In this document: piece by piece, positions 9,141 through 18,166 of the stretch | Layout of the letters: each line of letters starts with the position of its first letter | Position numbering within the stretch: the stretch's first letter is position 1 | Assembly (NCBI GenBank): GCA_964619265.1 | Contig: CAZUCE010000014.1 | Location: 43,287-107,286, forward strand | Length of the DNA: 64,000 nt | Origin: CAZUCE01 sp964619265 | GTDB lineage: Bacteria; Planctomycetota; UBA1135; GCA-002686595 | Direction of reading: 5' to 3' | Notes under the pieces: generated by a model | Told to the model about the DNA's origin: nothing | Databases searched by the model: none | The model's input: the letters and a program-made list of their open reading frames with translations, nothing else | Position numbers and translations under genes: made by a program

Positions 9141-12100
9141 CTAGCGGGGAGCGTCGAGGTTCTTGATCCAGTCTTTCGCGTCGCGGGTGTTCCACTCAGC
9201 GCGGTAGGCACGCGTGGCGTCGTCGGCGGGGAAATGCTCGTCCTCGCCGTAGGGGAACCCGCTCATGGCGTGGAACGGCAGGGGCTCCACGTAAAGAACA
9301 TCGACGGCGTTGGGGTCGCGATCTTTGGCCCAGCCGTCCAGGTAAAGCAAAAAGTCCCGGCGCCAGCCGGCGGGGAGCTCGGGGAGCTCGGTGGCGTCGA
9401 AGGTCACTTCCAGGGCATCGCCGGCACCCAGGATGACGAAGTGGTCTTCGACTTCTTCGAGCAGCGGAAGAACATCCCCGTAGCGGGTGTAGTTGCCCGG
9501 ATGCGGATTCCAGCGTGGCTCGGGATCCAGTTCGTCCCATTCGAACCACTCGAGGAGCGGTTGGCCGGGCGGCGAGATTCGCGCGGAGAAGCCACGGCGC
9601 CATAGGTTGGCTTGGATGAGGGGGGCCTCGTTGCGGCGTCGCTCGCCCAGGTCGTCGCACAGGGCCAGGCGGATCTCGTCCCAGTAAAGTCGCAGGGTCG
9701 AGACCAAGCGAATGCGCGGATCTTCGCGGTTGAGAATCCCGTTGAGTTCCAAAACCATGGTCTTGGTCTTGCCGGCCGGGAACCCCACCGGCGGGCCGGT
9801 GTCGCGCCAACCACCCTCTCCGTCGGGCACCTGCAGGATCGGAGGCAGGAACTCGCGGCTTGGGTTGCGCGCGATAGCCATGTTGACGCTCGAGTTCGAC
9901 CAGTAGAACCAGCCGGTCAGGACTAGCCTGAGGTTCTCAGCGGTCGCAACTTGCTCGGGATCGAACTGCAACTCGAGGGTGTGCCGGTCCGCGAGCCCTT
10001 GGTACTGACCGCGGTGGGGCACGAAGGGAACGGCAAACCGGTCGTCGGTGGCGGACAGTTCGTCTGACCAATCGCGTCCGTTCGCGTCGAGCGCGGCGCT
10101 GGGCGCCAGGTCGCGTTCGATCACGAACAGATGCTCTTCGGGGAACGGCGGGAAGCAAAACCGCTCGTTGGGCAGGACGCGCGAACCTTCGGGGTGGTCG
10201 ATGGCGTACAGCCGCGCTTGGTCGAGGTAGGTGACTTCGCGTAGTTCTTCGGTGAATTGGAGGACGTACTGACCGTCTTTTTCCGCGAGCTGTTCGGCGG
10301 TGACCAGGACAAATTCGTCGTGGTCGGGTGGAACGAACACCCCGAGATCGATGGGCAGGCCGAGCGGTGTGATGCCAAGCACGTCGGACACGAACACGAA
10401 TTTCTCGCCGTTCCAGGAGTACAGGAACGGGCACGAGCCAACCAGGCCTTCGATTTGCTCGAACACTCGGGAGTCGCCCGCGGGTACGTCGAGCTGGCTT
10501 TGGGAAACTCCATTGGGCCAGCGCACGCGAAGGACGTCGGCTTTGGAGGCCTCGCCAAGGCCGATCCGAATCGGGCGGCCGCGGTAGGTGTGCCGCTGGT
10601 AGCTGGCTCCCGCGCGCACTTCAACCACGGCGCCGACGCCGTCTGAATTGTCTTTGACGCCTTTCAGAGCCAGGAGCACCGAGCGTTGTTCGGTGTCCAG
10701 CTCCACCGACTGAAGGCCCTCCTCCGACACGAAGGCGACCTGCCCCGGGCCGATGGGAACCGGGCTCGCCATAGGCGCCGCGTCCCAGTCTCGGGGCGCG
10801 AGGGCGGTTTCCGCGCTGAGCCCGGCGGCCAGCCAGGCTTGGAGCTGGCCTTGTTCGTCGAACCACACCACGTCGCGGGCGCCGTCGGCATCCAGGTCGA
10901 AGGCGACCGGGTTAGCCGCAGCCGGAAGAGCTCCACGAGCTTCGCCGCGCGCCAGGAAGCGATCGCCGAAGCGGTTCTCATAGAGCGTGCCGGTGGAGGG
11001 CTCGAACAAATCGACGAAGCGGTCCGCCGTGAAATCGGCGATCAGCGGCCGGCGCGAGCCGTCCAGCTCCGCGGGGAGCCGTTCGCTGCGGTCTTCGAAG
11101 TTGCCGCGCCGGAGGCTGGAGGCGAGATGAAAGCCGGCGGGGCCGCCGAACAGCAGGTCGGTGTCCTGGTCGTTGTCGTAGTCGTCGGCCAGGACGAACG
11201 TGTAGGCCCGAGCCGCGACGCCCAGGGTGTCGCTGGCTTCGGTGAATCCGCCTTCCTCATCGGCGCCGTCGTGGCGCAGGAACAGGGCGCCTTCGGCGGT
11301 GGCGCCGACCAGGTCGAGGTCGCCGTCGTGATCGAGGTCGGTGGCAATCAGATCGGAGACCTCCGGAAGATCGGTGAGGATCGGCTCCGCTTCGGGGACG
11401 AGCGCGAAGGAACCCGCGGCCTGACGCGCGAGCCATAGGCTGCCGTCGCGCACGAAGGCGAGCTCCTGGTCGTTGCGCAGGATCTCCTTCGTGTAGCGCT
11501 CGTCTTCGTCAAAGACCGCGCGCTCGCCGCGGTCCTCGCCCAGGTCGAACCAAACGTGCGCACCGATCGTGCCTCCGAGAATGTCCACCGAATTTCCCTC
11601 GGTGAGGCCGATCAGACCCTGGCTGGGTGCGAAACCGGTCAGGCTGGCGCTTGTGATGTGTGCGTCCGCGACCGCCAGATTGGGGTTCACGCCCTTCGGA
11701 AGCGCCGGAGGCTCGGTCAGGTCCGATGCCACCACCGGATGCGAAGAGTCTTGGAAGATCACCGAGCGCAAACTTGTGGGATCCAGGTTGCCAGCGAGAG
11801 CGGTTTCGACCTCACCGGATTGCAAGTCCGGCCGCGGGCTCGCCAGTCCGCCCTGCGGAGCCGGCGCTTCGAGCACGCCAAAGGTACCGCGCAAGAGGTC
11901 GAGGGTCGTCGGCTTGGGAATGCCACGCTCCTTGAGCTGGTTGTTCTGCTCGTGGTACTGGGAGGCCAGCTCGCTTTGATCGCGACGAATATAAAAGGTA
12001 AACAGCTTGTAGAGGGTCGTGCGATGCCAGGAGCCTCCATACGCTACGCCGCGATCGATCAGTCCCTGATACAGGGCGAGCGCCTCGGCGCTCATCGCTT

Positions 12101-12590
12101 CGTTGCCGGTTTCGTCGGCTAGCTCATCGAGCACAGCGGCCAGGCGCAGCTGGGTCGGGTAGTCGTCCGGCGCTAGGTCGCGCGCGCGCCGGTAGTGGGG
12201 CAGAGCATCTTCGAAGCGGCCGTCGTCGTAGTGCAAGCGCGCGAGGTTGAAGTGAGCCGAAGCGGACTCCTCGTCCAGCTCAATGGCCTGCTCGAGGCGC
12301 GCTTGCATAAGCGCTCGGTCGGTGCCGGGTAGGCCGAAGTCGCAAATCGTGATGCCGATCAGGTCGATGGCCGCCGGGGACTTGCGCTCGAGCAGCGGCT
12401 CGAGCTCCCGGCGCGCGGCCTGGATTTGTTCCTGGGCGAACAGCGCGGCGGCGCGCTCGCGGGCGACCACGTCGGCGGTGGAGGCTTCGAGCGTCTCGCC
12501 TCCCTCTGGATCCGGCCTGTCGCAGCCGGGAGTGAGCAGCGACGCGAGGAGAACGAGAAACAGAGCGCGGAACGAAATCGAGCGGAGCAT
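9141..12590 (-). CDS. TPR - VCBS/FG-GAP - ASPIC/UnbV lipoprotein (CRTAC1-like)
   Basis: A 1149-residue secreted lipoprotein. The signal peptide ends with lipobox LLTPGC. Residues about 45-200 contain tetratricopeptide repeats (for example SAHFNLARLHYDDGRFEDAL). Residues about 250-600 are FG-GAP/VCBS beta-propeller blades with Ca2+-binding-type stretches such as DLDHDGDLDLVG and FDLDADGARDVVW. The ASPIC/UnbV module follows (KGVKDNSDGVGAVVEVRAG, RVRWPNG). About 370 further residues begin SCPFLYSWNGEKFVFVSDVLG-like text and form another beta-rich domain. Such proteins are abundant in Planctomycetota and are probably extracellular adhesion or scaffold proteins; function is unproven. The ATG at 12590 directly precedes the signal peptide. 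The alternative ATG at 12620 would add ten residues. Confidence 0.88.
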   Translation of the reverse strand: MLRSISFRALFLVLLASLLTPGCDRPDPEGGETLEASTADVVARERAAALFAQEQIQAARRELEPLLERKSPAAIDLIGITICDFGLPGTDRALMQARLEQAIELDEESASAHFNLARLHYDDGRFEDALPHYRRARDLAPDDYPTQLRLAAVLDELADETGNEAMSAEALALYQGLIDRGVAYGGSWHRTTLYKLFTFYIRRDQSELASQYHEQNNQLKERGIPKPTTLDLLRGTFGVLEAPAPQGGLASPRPDLQSGEVETALAGNLDPTSLRSVIFQDSSHPVVASDLTEPPALPKGVNPNLAVADAHITSASLTGFAPSQGLIGLTEGNSVDILGGTIGAHVWFDLGEDRGERAVFDEDERYTKEILRNDQELAFVRDGSLWLARQAAGSFALVPEAEPILTDLPEVSDLIATDLDHDGDLDLVGATAEGALFLRHDGADEEGGFTEASDTLGVAARAYTFVLADDYDNDQDTDLLFGGPAGFHLASSLRRGNFEDRSERLPAELDGSRRPLIADFTADRFVDLFEPSTGTLYENRFGDRFLARGEARGALPAAANPVAFDLDADGARDVVWFDEQGQLQAWLAAGLSAETALAPRDWDAAPMASPVPIGPGQVAFVSEEGLQSVELDTEQRSVLLALKGVKDNSDGVGAVVEVRAGASYQRHTYRGRPIRIGLGEASKADVLRVRWPNGVSQSQLDVPAGDSRVFEQIEGLVGSCPFLYSWNGEKFVFVSDVLGITPLGLPIDLGVFVPPDHDEFVLVTAEQLAEKDGQYVLQFTEELREVTYLDQARLYAIDHPEGSRVLPNERFCFPPFPEEHLFVIERDLAPSAALDANGRDWSDELSATDDRFAVPFVPHRGQYQGLADRHTLELQFDPEQVATAENLRLVLTGWFYWSNSSVNMAIARNPSREFLPPILQVPDGEGGWRDTGPPVGFPAGKTKTMVLELNGILNREDPRIRLVSTLRLYWDEIRLALCDDLGERRRNEAPLIQANLWRRGFSARISPPGQPLLEWFEWDELDPEPRWNPHPGNYTRYGDVLPLLEEVEDHFVILGAGDALEVTFDATELPELPAGWRRDFLLYLDGWAKDRDPNAVDVLYVEPLPFHAMSGFPYGEDEHFPADDATRAYRAEWNTRDAKDWIKNLDAPR

Positions 12591-12725
12591 GGCCGCAATT
12601 CTGCCCAACAGGCCGCCCATCGCGAGGGCTCACGGCGGTCTTCCGGTGGGACTCAAGAGCTGTCAGGGATTGCTTGGTGGATTCGCGAACCCGTGACAAG
12701 CTCCTCGCAGGCCACAGAACCTGCC

Positions 12726-13535
12726 ATGACGACCCAACAAGCCACCTCAGACTCCAGCGTCCCCGCGGCCTCCCACCCGGCGCGGCCCGGCCAGCGGGCG
12801 ATCGTTGTGGGAGCTTCCAGCGGGATCGGCGCAGCGCTCGTGAAGCGCTTGGTCGATCAGGGATGGTCGGTGGCCGCCCTCGCGCGCCGGCAGGACAAGC
12901 TGGCCGAGCTGGAGGAGTCGCTCAAAGCTCGACTGGGCCAAGGGGATGCCCGGCTGATCGTCCGCGCCCACGACGTCCAGGACACCCCCGCGGTTCAGCC
13001 CCTGGTCGAAGAGTTGGTCGAAGAACTCGGCGGCCTGGATCTGATGATCTTCGCGGCCGGCGTGATGCCCGAAATCGAGCGCCACGAATACCCGACTGAA
13101 AAGGACCTGTTCATGCTTTCGGTCAACGTTGGGGGCTGCATTGCCTGGTGCAACGGGGTTGCGCCGCTGCTGCGTACCCAAGGATTCGGGACCATCTGCG
13201 GGATTTCCTCGATTGCCGGCGACCGGGGTCGCAAAGGCAACCCGGTGTATTGCACGACCAAGGCCGCCATGGACACCTACCTGGAGGCTCTGCGCAATCG
13301 CCTGGCTGAGGACGGCGTCCACGTCTGCACGATCAAGCCGGGCTTCGTCGACACGGTCATGACCCAAGGAATGGACGGTCTGTTTTGGATGGCGAGCCCG
13401 GAGGAGGCGGCCCGGAAGATCTTGGCCGCCGTGAAAAGCCGCGCGAACGTGCGCTACGTCAAGCGCCGCTGGTGGCTGGTTGGGCGGGTGATCAAGAGCA
13501 TCCCGAGCTTCCTGTTCCGGCACCTGAACATCTGA
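12726..13535 (+). CDS. SDR oxidoreductase, DprE2-like (decaprenylphosphoryl-2-keto-ribose reductase type)
   Basis: A 269-residue short-chain dehydrogenase. The cofactor motif GASSGIG is at residues 29-35, and the catalytic Tyr-Lys are Y175 and K179 (YCTTK), preceded by the Ser in GISSIAGD. The C-terminal basic/hydrophobic segment (KSIPSFLFRHLNI) resembles the membrane-associating tail of DprE2. It lies 50 bp upstream of a DprE1-like FAD oxidase on the same strand. In mycobacteria DprE1 oxidises and DprE2 reduces C2 of decaprenylphosphoryl-ribose, giving the arabinose epimer. The tandem here suggests an analogous two-step epimerisation of a polyprenyl-linked sugar. That is inference from context; a general SDR role is not excluded. 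Confidence 0.82.
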   Translation: MTTQQATSDSSVPAASHPARPGQRAIVVGASSGIGAALVKRLVDQGWSVAALARRQDKLAELEESLKARLGQGDARLIVRAHDVQDTPAVQPLVEELVEELGGLDLMIFAAGVMPEIERHEYPTEKDLFMLSVNVGGCIAWCNGVAPLLRTQGFGTICGISSIAGDRGRKGNPVYCTTKAAMDTYLEALRNRLAEDGVHVCTIKPGFVDTVMTQGMDGLFWMASPEEAARKILAAVKSRANVRYVKRRWWLVGRVIKSIPSFLFRHLNI

Positions 13536-13585
13536 CGGCTGGGCTTGGATCCGCCGGTGGCCGCTCGCCGGGGCATACTGGGGGC

Positions 13586-15046
13586 ATGGTGACCCCGCTT
13601 CGTGCCGCGCCGAATTCGGCCGCCGCCCAGACCCCCCGCAGCCTGGAGTACGTCGAGGGCTGGGGGCGAGCCGTGGGGGCCACCAGCCGGGTCTATCGGC
13701 CGGAGAACCTCGAGCAACTGCGGTCCGTGCTGGCCGAGGTGCGCACAGACGGCCGGACCCTGGGGCTTCGCGGTGGCGGCAACTCCTACGGAGATGCGTC
13801 GGTCAATGCCGGGGGTCATGTGCTCGATTGCGGCCGCATGAACCAGGTGCTCGACTTCGATTCGGGGACCGGCGTGGCCGAGCTCGAGCCGGGTGTGACG
13901 ATCGCCCAGCTATGGAAGTACCTGGTCCCGCGTGCCCATTGGCCGAAGGTGGTTTCGGGCACGATGTTCCCGACCGTGGCTGGCGCTGCGGCGATGAACA
14001 TCCACGGGAAGAACAACTTCAAGGTGGGCACGTTCGGGGATGCGCTCCTCGAATTCGATTTGATGCTGCCCAGCGGCGAAGTCGTGACCGCCAATCGCGA
14101 GGTCGAACCCGATCTGTTTCATGCGGCGATCGGCGGATTCGGCATGCTCGGCCTGTTCACGCGACTGCGCTTGCGCACTCAGAAAGTTCATTCAGGCAAT
14201 CTGGAGGTGTCGGCGATTTCGAGCGGCAACTTGGCCGAGATGATGGCCAGTTTCGAGGAGCGCAAAGCGGAGGCCGACTACTTGGTCGGTTGGATCGACT
14301 GCTTTGCGAAGGGCGACAGCCTGGGCCGCGGCTTGATTCACGAGGCGCGCTACCTGAGCGAAGGCGAGGATCCGAATCCGGAGAAAACGCTGTCGCTCGA
14401 TCACCAGGAGCTGCCTGCGCGCATTCTCGGCCTGTTCCCCAAGTCCCAGGTGTGGCGGTTTCTGCGCCCGATCTGCAACGACTTCGGCATGTCCCGGCTC
14501 AACGCCACCAAATTCCTGATGGGGCGCCGCGAAGCCAAGGGCGGTGCGCACCGTCAGGCCCACGCTGCGTTCGCGTTTTTGCTCGACTACGTACCCGGGT
14601 GGAAACTCGCCTACGGTCCGGGCGGCCTGATTCAGTACCAGTCGTTCCTCCCGAACGAGACCGCTCACGAGACCTACTCGCGGATGTTGCGACACTGCCA
14701 CGAGCGCGGCATCGTTCCTTACCTGGGGGTTTTCAAGCGCCACCGGCCGGATCCGTTCTGGCTGACCCATGCGGTCGATGGCTGGAGCTTCGCGATGGAC
14801 TTCCGGGTCACCGATCGCGGCCGCGAGGCGCTTTGGCAGCACTGCCGTGAACTGACGGAAATGGTCCTCGAGGGCGGCGGGCGCTTCTACTTCGCCAAGG
14901 ATCTGGTGCTGGAAGCGGGCACCGTGCGCCGCATGTTCCCGCAGGACCGCCTGGAAGCGTTTTTGGACATGAAGCGCCGTCTGGATCCGGACGGCTTACT
15001 GGAGACGAATCTCTGGCGGCGCCTGTTCGCCACGCCGGATCGCTGA
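13586..15046 (+). CDS. FAD-linked oxidase, DprE1-like
   Basis: A 486-residue vanillyl-alcohol-oxidase-type flavoprotein. The N-terminal FAD-binding domain shows LGLRGGGNSYGDASVNAGG and the DprE1-like HGKNNFKVGTFGD. The C-terminus carries GGRFYFAKD, matching the segment with the essential Lys of DprE1 (K438 here), followed by RRLDPDGLLETNLWRR. Where mycobacterial DprE1 has the inhibitor-reactive Cys in CVDF, this protein has Ala403 (AMDF). It would oxidise the 2-OH of a lipid-linked pentose and hand the keto product to the SDR encoded just upstream. The start is the ATG at 13586; a GTG follows directly. Organism-specific substrate unknown. Confidence 0.85.
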   Translation: MVTPLRAAPNSAAAQTPRSLEYVEGWGRAVGATSRVYRPENLEQLRSVLAEVRTDGRTLGLRGGGNSYGDASVNAGGHVLDCGRMNQVLDFDSGTGVAELEPGVTIAQLWKYLVPRAHWPKVVSGTMFPTVAGAAAMNIHGKNNFKVGTFGDALLEFDLMLPSGEVVTANREVEPDLFHAAIGGFGMLGLFTRLRLRTQKVHSGNLEVSAISSGNLAEMMASFEERKAEADYLVGWIDCFAKGDSLGRGLIHEARYLSEGEDPNPEKTLSLDHQELPARILGLFPKSQVWRFLRPICNDFGMSRLNATKFLMGRREAKGGAHRQAHAAFAFLLDYVPGWKLAYGPGGLIQYQSFLPNETAHETYSRMLRHCHERGIVPYLGVFKRHRPDPFWLTHAVDGWSFAMDFRVTDRGREALWQHCRELTEMVLEGGGRFYFAKDLVLEAGTVRRMFPQDRLEAFLDMKRRLDPDGLLETNLWRRLFATPDR

Positions 15047-15165
15047 TTTCCTCCTCCCGCGGTGGCCACCAAGGGCCCCTCAGCGGCGGATGCGAAAGGG
15101 AAGGCAGGCAGGTTCTGCGCCCGAGACCTGGCACCCAAGGCGTCCTCCGCTAGTCTCTTGGCCCC

Positions 15166-16020
15166 ATGAGCCAGCAGCCCCAGCAACCCCAGCAGCCGCA
15201 GCAGCGGAATCTCTTTGACTTCTTCCAGGACGAGGCTCGCAGCGCTATGCAGAGCGCTCGGGAGGAAGTGGCCCGGACCAAGGCCGCGGCCTTCGGTCCC
15301 GAGCACCTGTTGCTTGGCATTTTGAAGCTCGAAAAGAGCCGTGCTGCGGACGCGCTTTCGGACGTCGGGCTTTCGGCGAGCGATCTCGCCGCGACCGTCG
15401 CCGAGTCGGTGCCCGAGGGCACCGCTGATGCCCCCCCGGAACAGATTCCGTTTACGCCAGCGGCGCAGCAGGCCCTGCAAATCACGCTCAATGCGGCCGG
15501 GAGCTTGTTCCATCCTTCGGTGGGCACAGACCACCTGTTGGTGGCCTTGCTGCAGGATCCGGCCGGCCCGCTCTCGGCCTCGCTCGAGAAGCTGAAGGTC
15601 GATCGGAATGCGCTCGGCGAGGCGTTGATGACGCGCCTGCGGGCCATTCCGCCGGACCCCAAGATGCAGGCCCAGGCTCAAGCAGCTCAGGCCGCCCAAG
15701 CCCAGGCGCAAGCTCAGGCACAAGCCGGTGGGGGAGCTGGCATGGCCGGCATGACGCCCTCGGCCCAGCGCGTGCTCGAAGCCGCACGGACCCAGGCCCG
15801 TGATCTCGGTCACGGACAGATCGGAACGGTGCATCTGATGCTGGCGCTCTTGCAGGACCCCGATCGGATGATGGCGAACCTGTTCGTCAACTTGCGGGTG
15901 CGTCCCGAGGAGGTTCGCGGCGAGCTCCTCAAGGTCTTGCGGGCCGAGCCTGCCACGGAGGCCGGAGATGGCGAGGCGGCGGTCGGCGAGGCGGCGGCGC
16001 CCGGCGAAGCGAAGGCTTGA
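15166..16020 (+). CDS. Clp N-terminal-domain-only protein
   Basis: A 284-residue protein made of Clp N-type (ClpA/ClpC amino-terminal) half-repeats without any ATPase module. Three copies are recognisable: about residues 20-80 (FGPEHLLLGILK), 90-150 (VGTDHLLVALLQDPAG) and 200-265 (IGTVHLMLALLQDPDR). The N-terminus is a Gln/Pro tract (QQPQQPQQPQQ), and a Gln/Ala linker (about residues 168-190) separates repeats two and three. Clp N domains bind substrates or adaptors of Clp unfoldases and, in plants, protect or regulate ClpP. A free-standing version may be an adaptor or competitor. No Walker motifs occur, so it cannot unfold proteins itself. Confidence 0.85.
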   Translation: MSQQPQQPQQPQQRNLFDFFQDEARSAMQSAREEVARTKAAAFGPEHLLLGILKLEKSRAADALSDVGLSASDLAATVAESVPEGTADAPPEQIPFTPAAQQALQITLNAAGSLFHPSVGTDHLLVALLQDPAGPLSASLEKLKVDRNALGEALMTRLRAIPPDPKMQAQAQAAQAAQAQAQAQAQAGGGAGMAGMTPSAQRVLEAARTQARDLGHGQIGTVHLMLALLQDPDRMMANLFVNLRVRPEEVRGELLKVLRAEPATEAGDGEAAVGEAAAPGEAKA

Positions 16021-16336
16021 GCCCCAGCCCCTGGGCGGACCCTAGGCCGCGCTCGGGGGTGACCGCCCGTGGTCGTCGCAAGGGCCTTTTCGGGCCGCCT
16101 TGATCCTCACAGGCCCTCCGAAAAACCCTCTGAGGGCCGATGGGAAGCCGCCCAGAGTGGGACGGCAGGGATTTTGAGCCAGCTCCTGCTCGGGCTCGCA
16201 GCAGGCTGGAAGTATTTTCCGGGCCGCCAGGTCCGTCTTGATTTGTGACGGTTTTCCCGGGAGGTTCGAAGACGGCGCGGGACCTCGCCCCTACCTTATT
16301 CAGGTCTTGTCAGGCCCTCTCCGAACCCAGCTCCAC
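16021..16336. other. Intergenic region with one hairpin
   Basis: There are 316 bases between the Clp-N gene and the SGNH hydrolase gene. A perfect 7-bp inverted repeat (GGCCCTC at 16112-16118, GAGGGCC at 16132-16138, 13-nt loop rich in A) lies about 92 bp after the Clp-N stop. No T-run follows, so a Rho-independent terminator is not well supported. I see no convincing promoter boxes or reading frame. Confidence 0.4.
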
Positions 16337-18103
16337 ATGGCGATTCTTCGCTCGGTCTCCCCGATTCTCTTTTCCGGCTTCGCACTGCTCGCAGGCTCCG
16401 CAGCCGCCGCCCCCCAAGATGTCGGTGGAACCTGGCATTACGGTGCCAAAGACTTCCGATTGATGCCCCTCGGGGATTCCTTGACCGAAGGCGTCGGTGC
16501 CAAGACGGGCTATCGCGGGCCGCTTCAGCAACTGCTCAACGACCTCGGCATTCATCCCGACTTCGTCGGGTCGGCCAACACCAATCCGGGCGCCTCGTTC
16601 CTCGACCAGGATCACGAGGGTCACGGCGGCTACAGGGTGTCGGATCTGATCAGCCACGGATTCGGGAACTCCGCGACCACCATCGAAGGTTGGGTCAGCG
16701 CCGCGAATCCGGATGTCATTTTGCTGCACATTGGCACCAACGACATCTCCAACCCGCTCGCCTGGCAGAACGCGGTCGAAGATTTCGACGAGCTGCTCTC
16801 GAAGATCTACGGGACGGCTTCGCGCGTCACGGTGCTGGTTGCCAAGATCCTGCCGACCGCCCTGCCGACTCGGAATCTGCAGATCGAGGCCTACAACCGA
16901 GCCGTCGCTCTGCTCGTCCGTGAGTACCAGATGTCTGGGCGCGATATTCGGATGGTGGACATGGAGTCCATCGAATCGCCGTTCCCCGAAGGGGCCTTGG
17001 ACCCGGTGCATCCGGCCGCATCGACTTACCAGCGCATGGCGGAGCGTTGGGCCGAAGCCATCGCTGACCTGGATCAGGGCGCTTTGCTCGTCCCGCCGGC
17101 CCCCGTGCCGCTGGGTTTTGCCGGCGTTCAATCGAGCAGCTTCGACGGCGAGTACCTTCCCGCTGCGGCCGTGAATGGATCCGGCCTGAGCGAAAACGAG
17201 ACCTGGTTCCAAGGCAACCTGCATTCCGCCGAAGGCAGCCCCAGCGATTACGCCGGCGTCGAGCCCGCGAACGCCTGGCGATCCGCGCCGTTCCCGATTC
17301 TCTGGCAGAGCGCCCAACAGGCGGTTCCCGGCATTCCCGTTTGGTATGAAGCGCGCTTCACGACGCCTCGGGAAGTTCACGGACTTGAGCTTTGGGCCGG
17401 GCGAACTTTGGAGTTCATCGACCCCACCTACGGGACGGATTTTCGTGTGTACGACGCGCCCAAGCAGGTGTACATCTGGACCCTGAACTCGAATTTCGAG
17501 TGGGACGATCGCGGCGCTTTCGACCTGCGTCGTCCGCCTCGGACGCGCCGTCACCCCGGGGAGTGGTTTGACGTCGACTGGGAAGACGTCTTGCGGATTC
17601 GCATCGAGGTCCTCGAGCTCGACACCGCCACGCTCTCTCCCGATCTGGCGCCGGGCGAGGCTTGCGCGGCGATCTCGGAACTTCGGTTGTTCGAGAACTC
17701 CGTTGAAGTCGGTGCGCTTCCGACCTCGCTGGTCTCGCTCTCGCGAGGCGGCCGGGTGCCGATCGAGTTTGCTTCCCCGGCTCTGTCGGGCTTCCCCTAC
17801 CGGGTGCTCGGCAGCGGGTTGTGGGAGTTCTTGGACCAAGTGGCTTTGGATGGCTACCCGCTCGGTCTGGTGGCCGACCTGTGGTTCGAGGCAACCCTGG
17901 CCGGACTGGGGTCTCCCCTGTTGGTGGGCGGATCCGGTGAGTTGGACGAAACCGGGTCAGCAGAGGCGTGGTTTGAGCTCCCGCCGTACTCGCCGGATTC
18001 GTGGGCCGGAGCCAAGCTTCGGCACCGGATCGTCGGTTTCGATGCGTCGGGAACCAAGCTCAGCGAAGTCGGGTCTTTCGCGGATCTGCTGCTGGTTCCC
18101 TGA
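16337..18103 (+). CDS. Secreted SGNH/GDSL hydrolase with beta-rich C-terminal region
   Basis: A 588-residue exported protein. The signal peptide (FSGFALLAGSAAAAP) probably cleaves after about residue 23. The SGNH domain follows: block I LMPLGDSLTEG with the nucleophilic Ser, block III LLHIGTNDIS with the oxyanion Asn, and block V DPVHPAASTYQRMAERW with the Asp-His pair. This three-block pattern fits lipase/carbohydrate-esterase SGNH enzymes such as acetylxylan or rhamnogalacturonan acetylesterases. The C-terminal half (from about residue 270) is beta-rich, includes a galactose-binding-like stretch and is not otherwise recognised. The frame is open upstream, but the ATG at 16337 directly precedes the signal peptide. 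Likely a polysaccharide esterase; substrate unknown. Confidence 0.88.
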   Translation: MAILRSVSPILFSGFALLAGSAAAAPQDVGGTWHYGAKDFRLMPLGDSLTEGVGAKTGYRGPLQQLLNDLGIHPDFVGSANTNPGASFLDQDHEGHGGYRVSDLISHGFGNSATTIEGWVSAANPDVILLHIGTNDISNPLAWQNAVEDFDELLSKIYGTASRVTVLVAKILPTALPTRNLQIEAYNRAVALLVREYQMSGRDIRMVDMESIESPFPEGALDPVHPAASTYQRMAERWAEAIADLDQGALLVPPAPVPLGFAGVQSSSFDGEYLPAAAVNGSGLSENETWFQGNLHSAEGSPSDYAGVEPANAWRSAPFPILWQSAQQAVPGIPVWYEARFTTPREVHGLELWAGRTLEFIDPTYGTDFRVYDAPKQVYIWTLNSNFEWDDRGAFDLRRPPRTRRHPGEWFDVDWEDVLRIRIEVLELDTATLSPDLAPGEACAAISELRLFENSVEVGALPTSLVSLSRGGRVPIEFASPALSGFPYRVLGSGLWEFLDQVALDGYPLGLVADLWFEATLAGLGSPLLVGGSGELDETGSAEAWFELPPYSPDSWAGAKLRHRIVGFDASGTKLSEVGSFADLLLVP

Positions 18104-18166
18104 AGGAAGCGTGGGGGGGCTCCGACCTCGTTGGAGCCCCGGCCGTTCGTTCTGGCTGGGCGAGGC

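Noticed and set aside
16112..16138. Hairpin GGCCCTC/GAGGGCC as a Rho-independent terminator.
   Set aside because: No U-tract follows and it lies far from the preceding stop; left as an unexplained hairpin.
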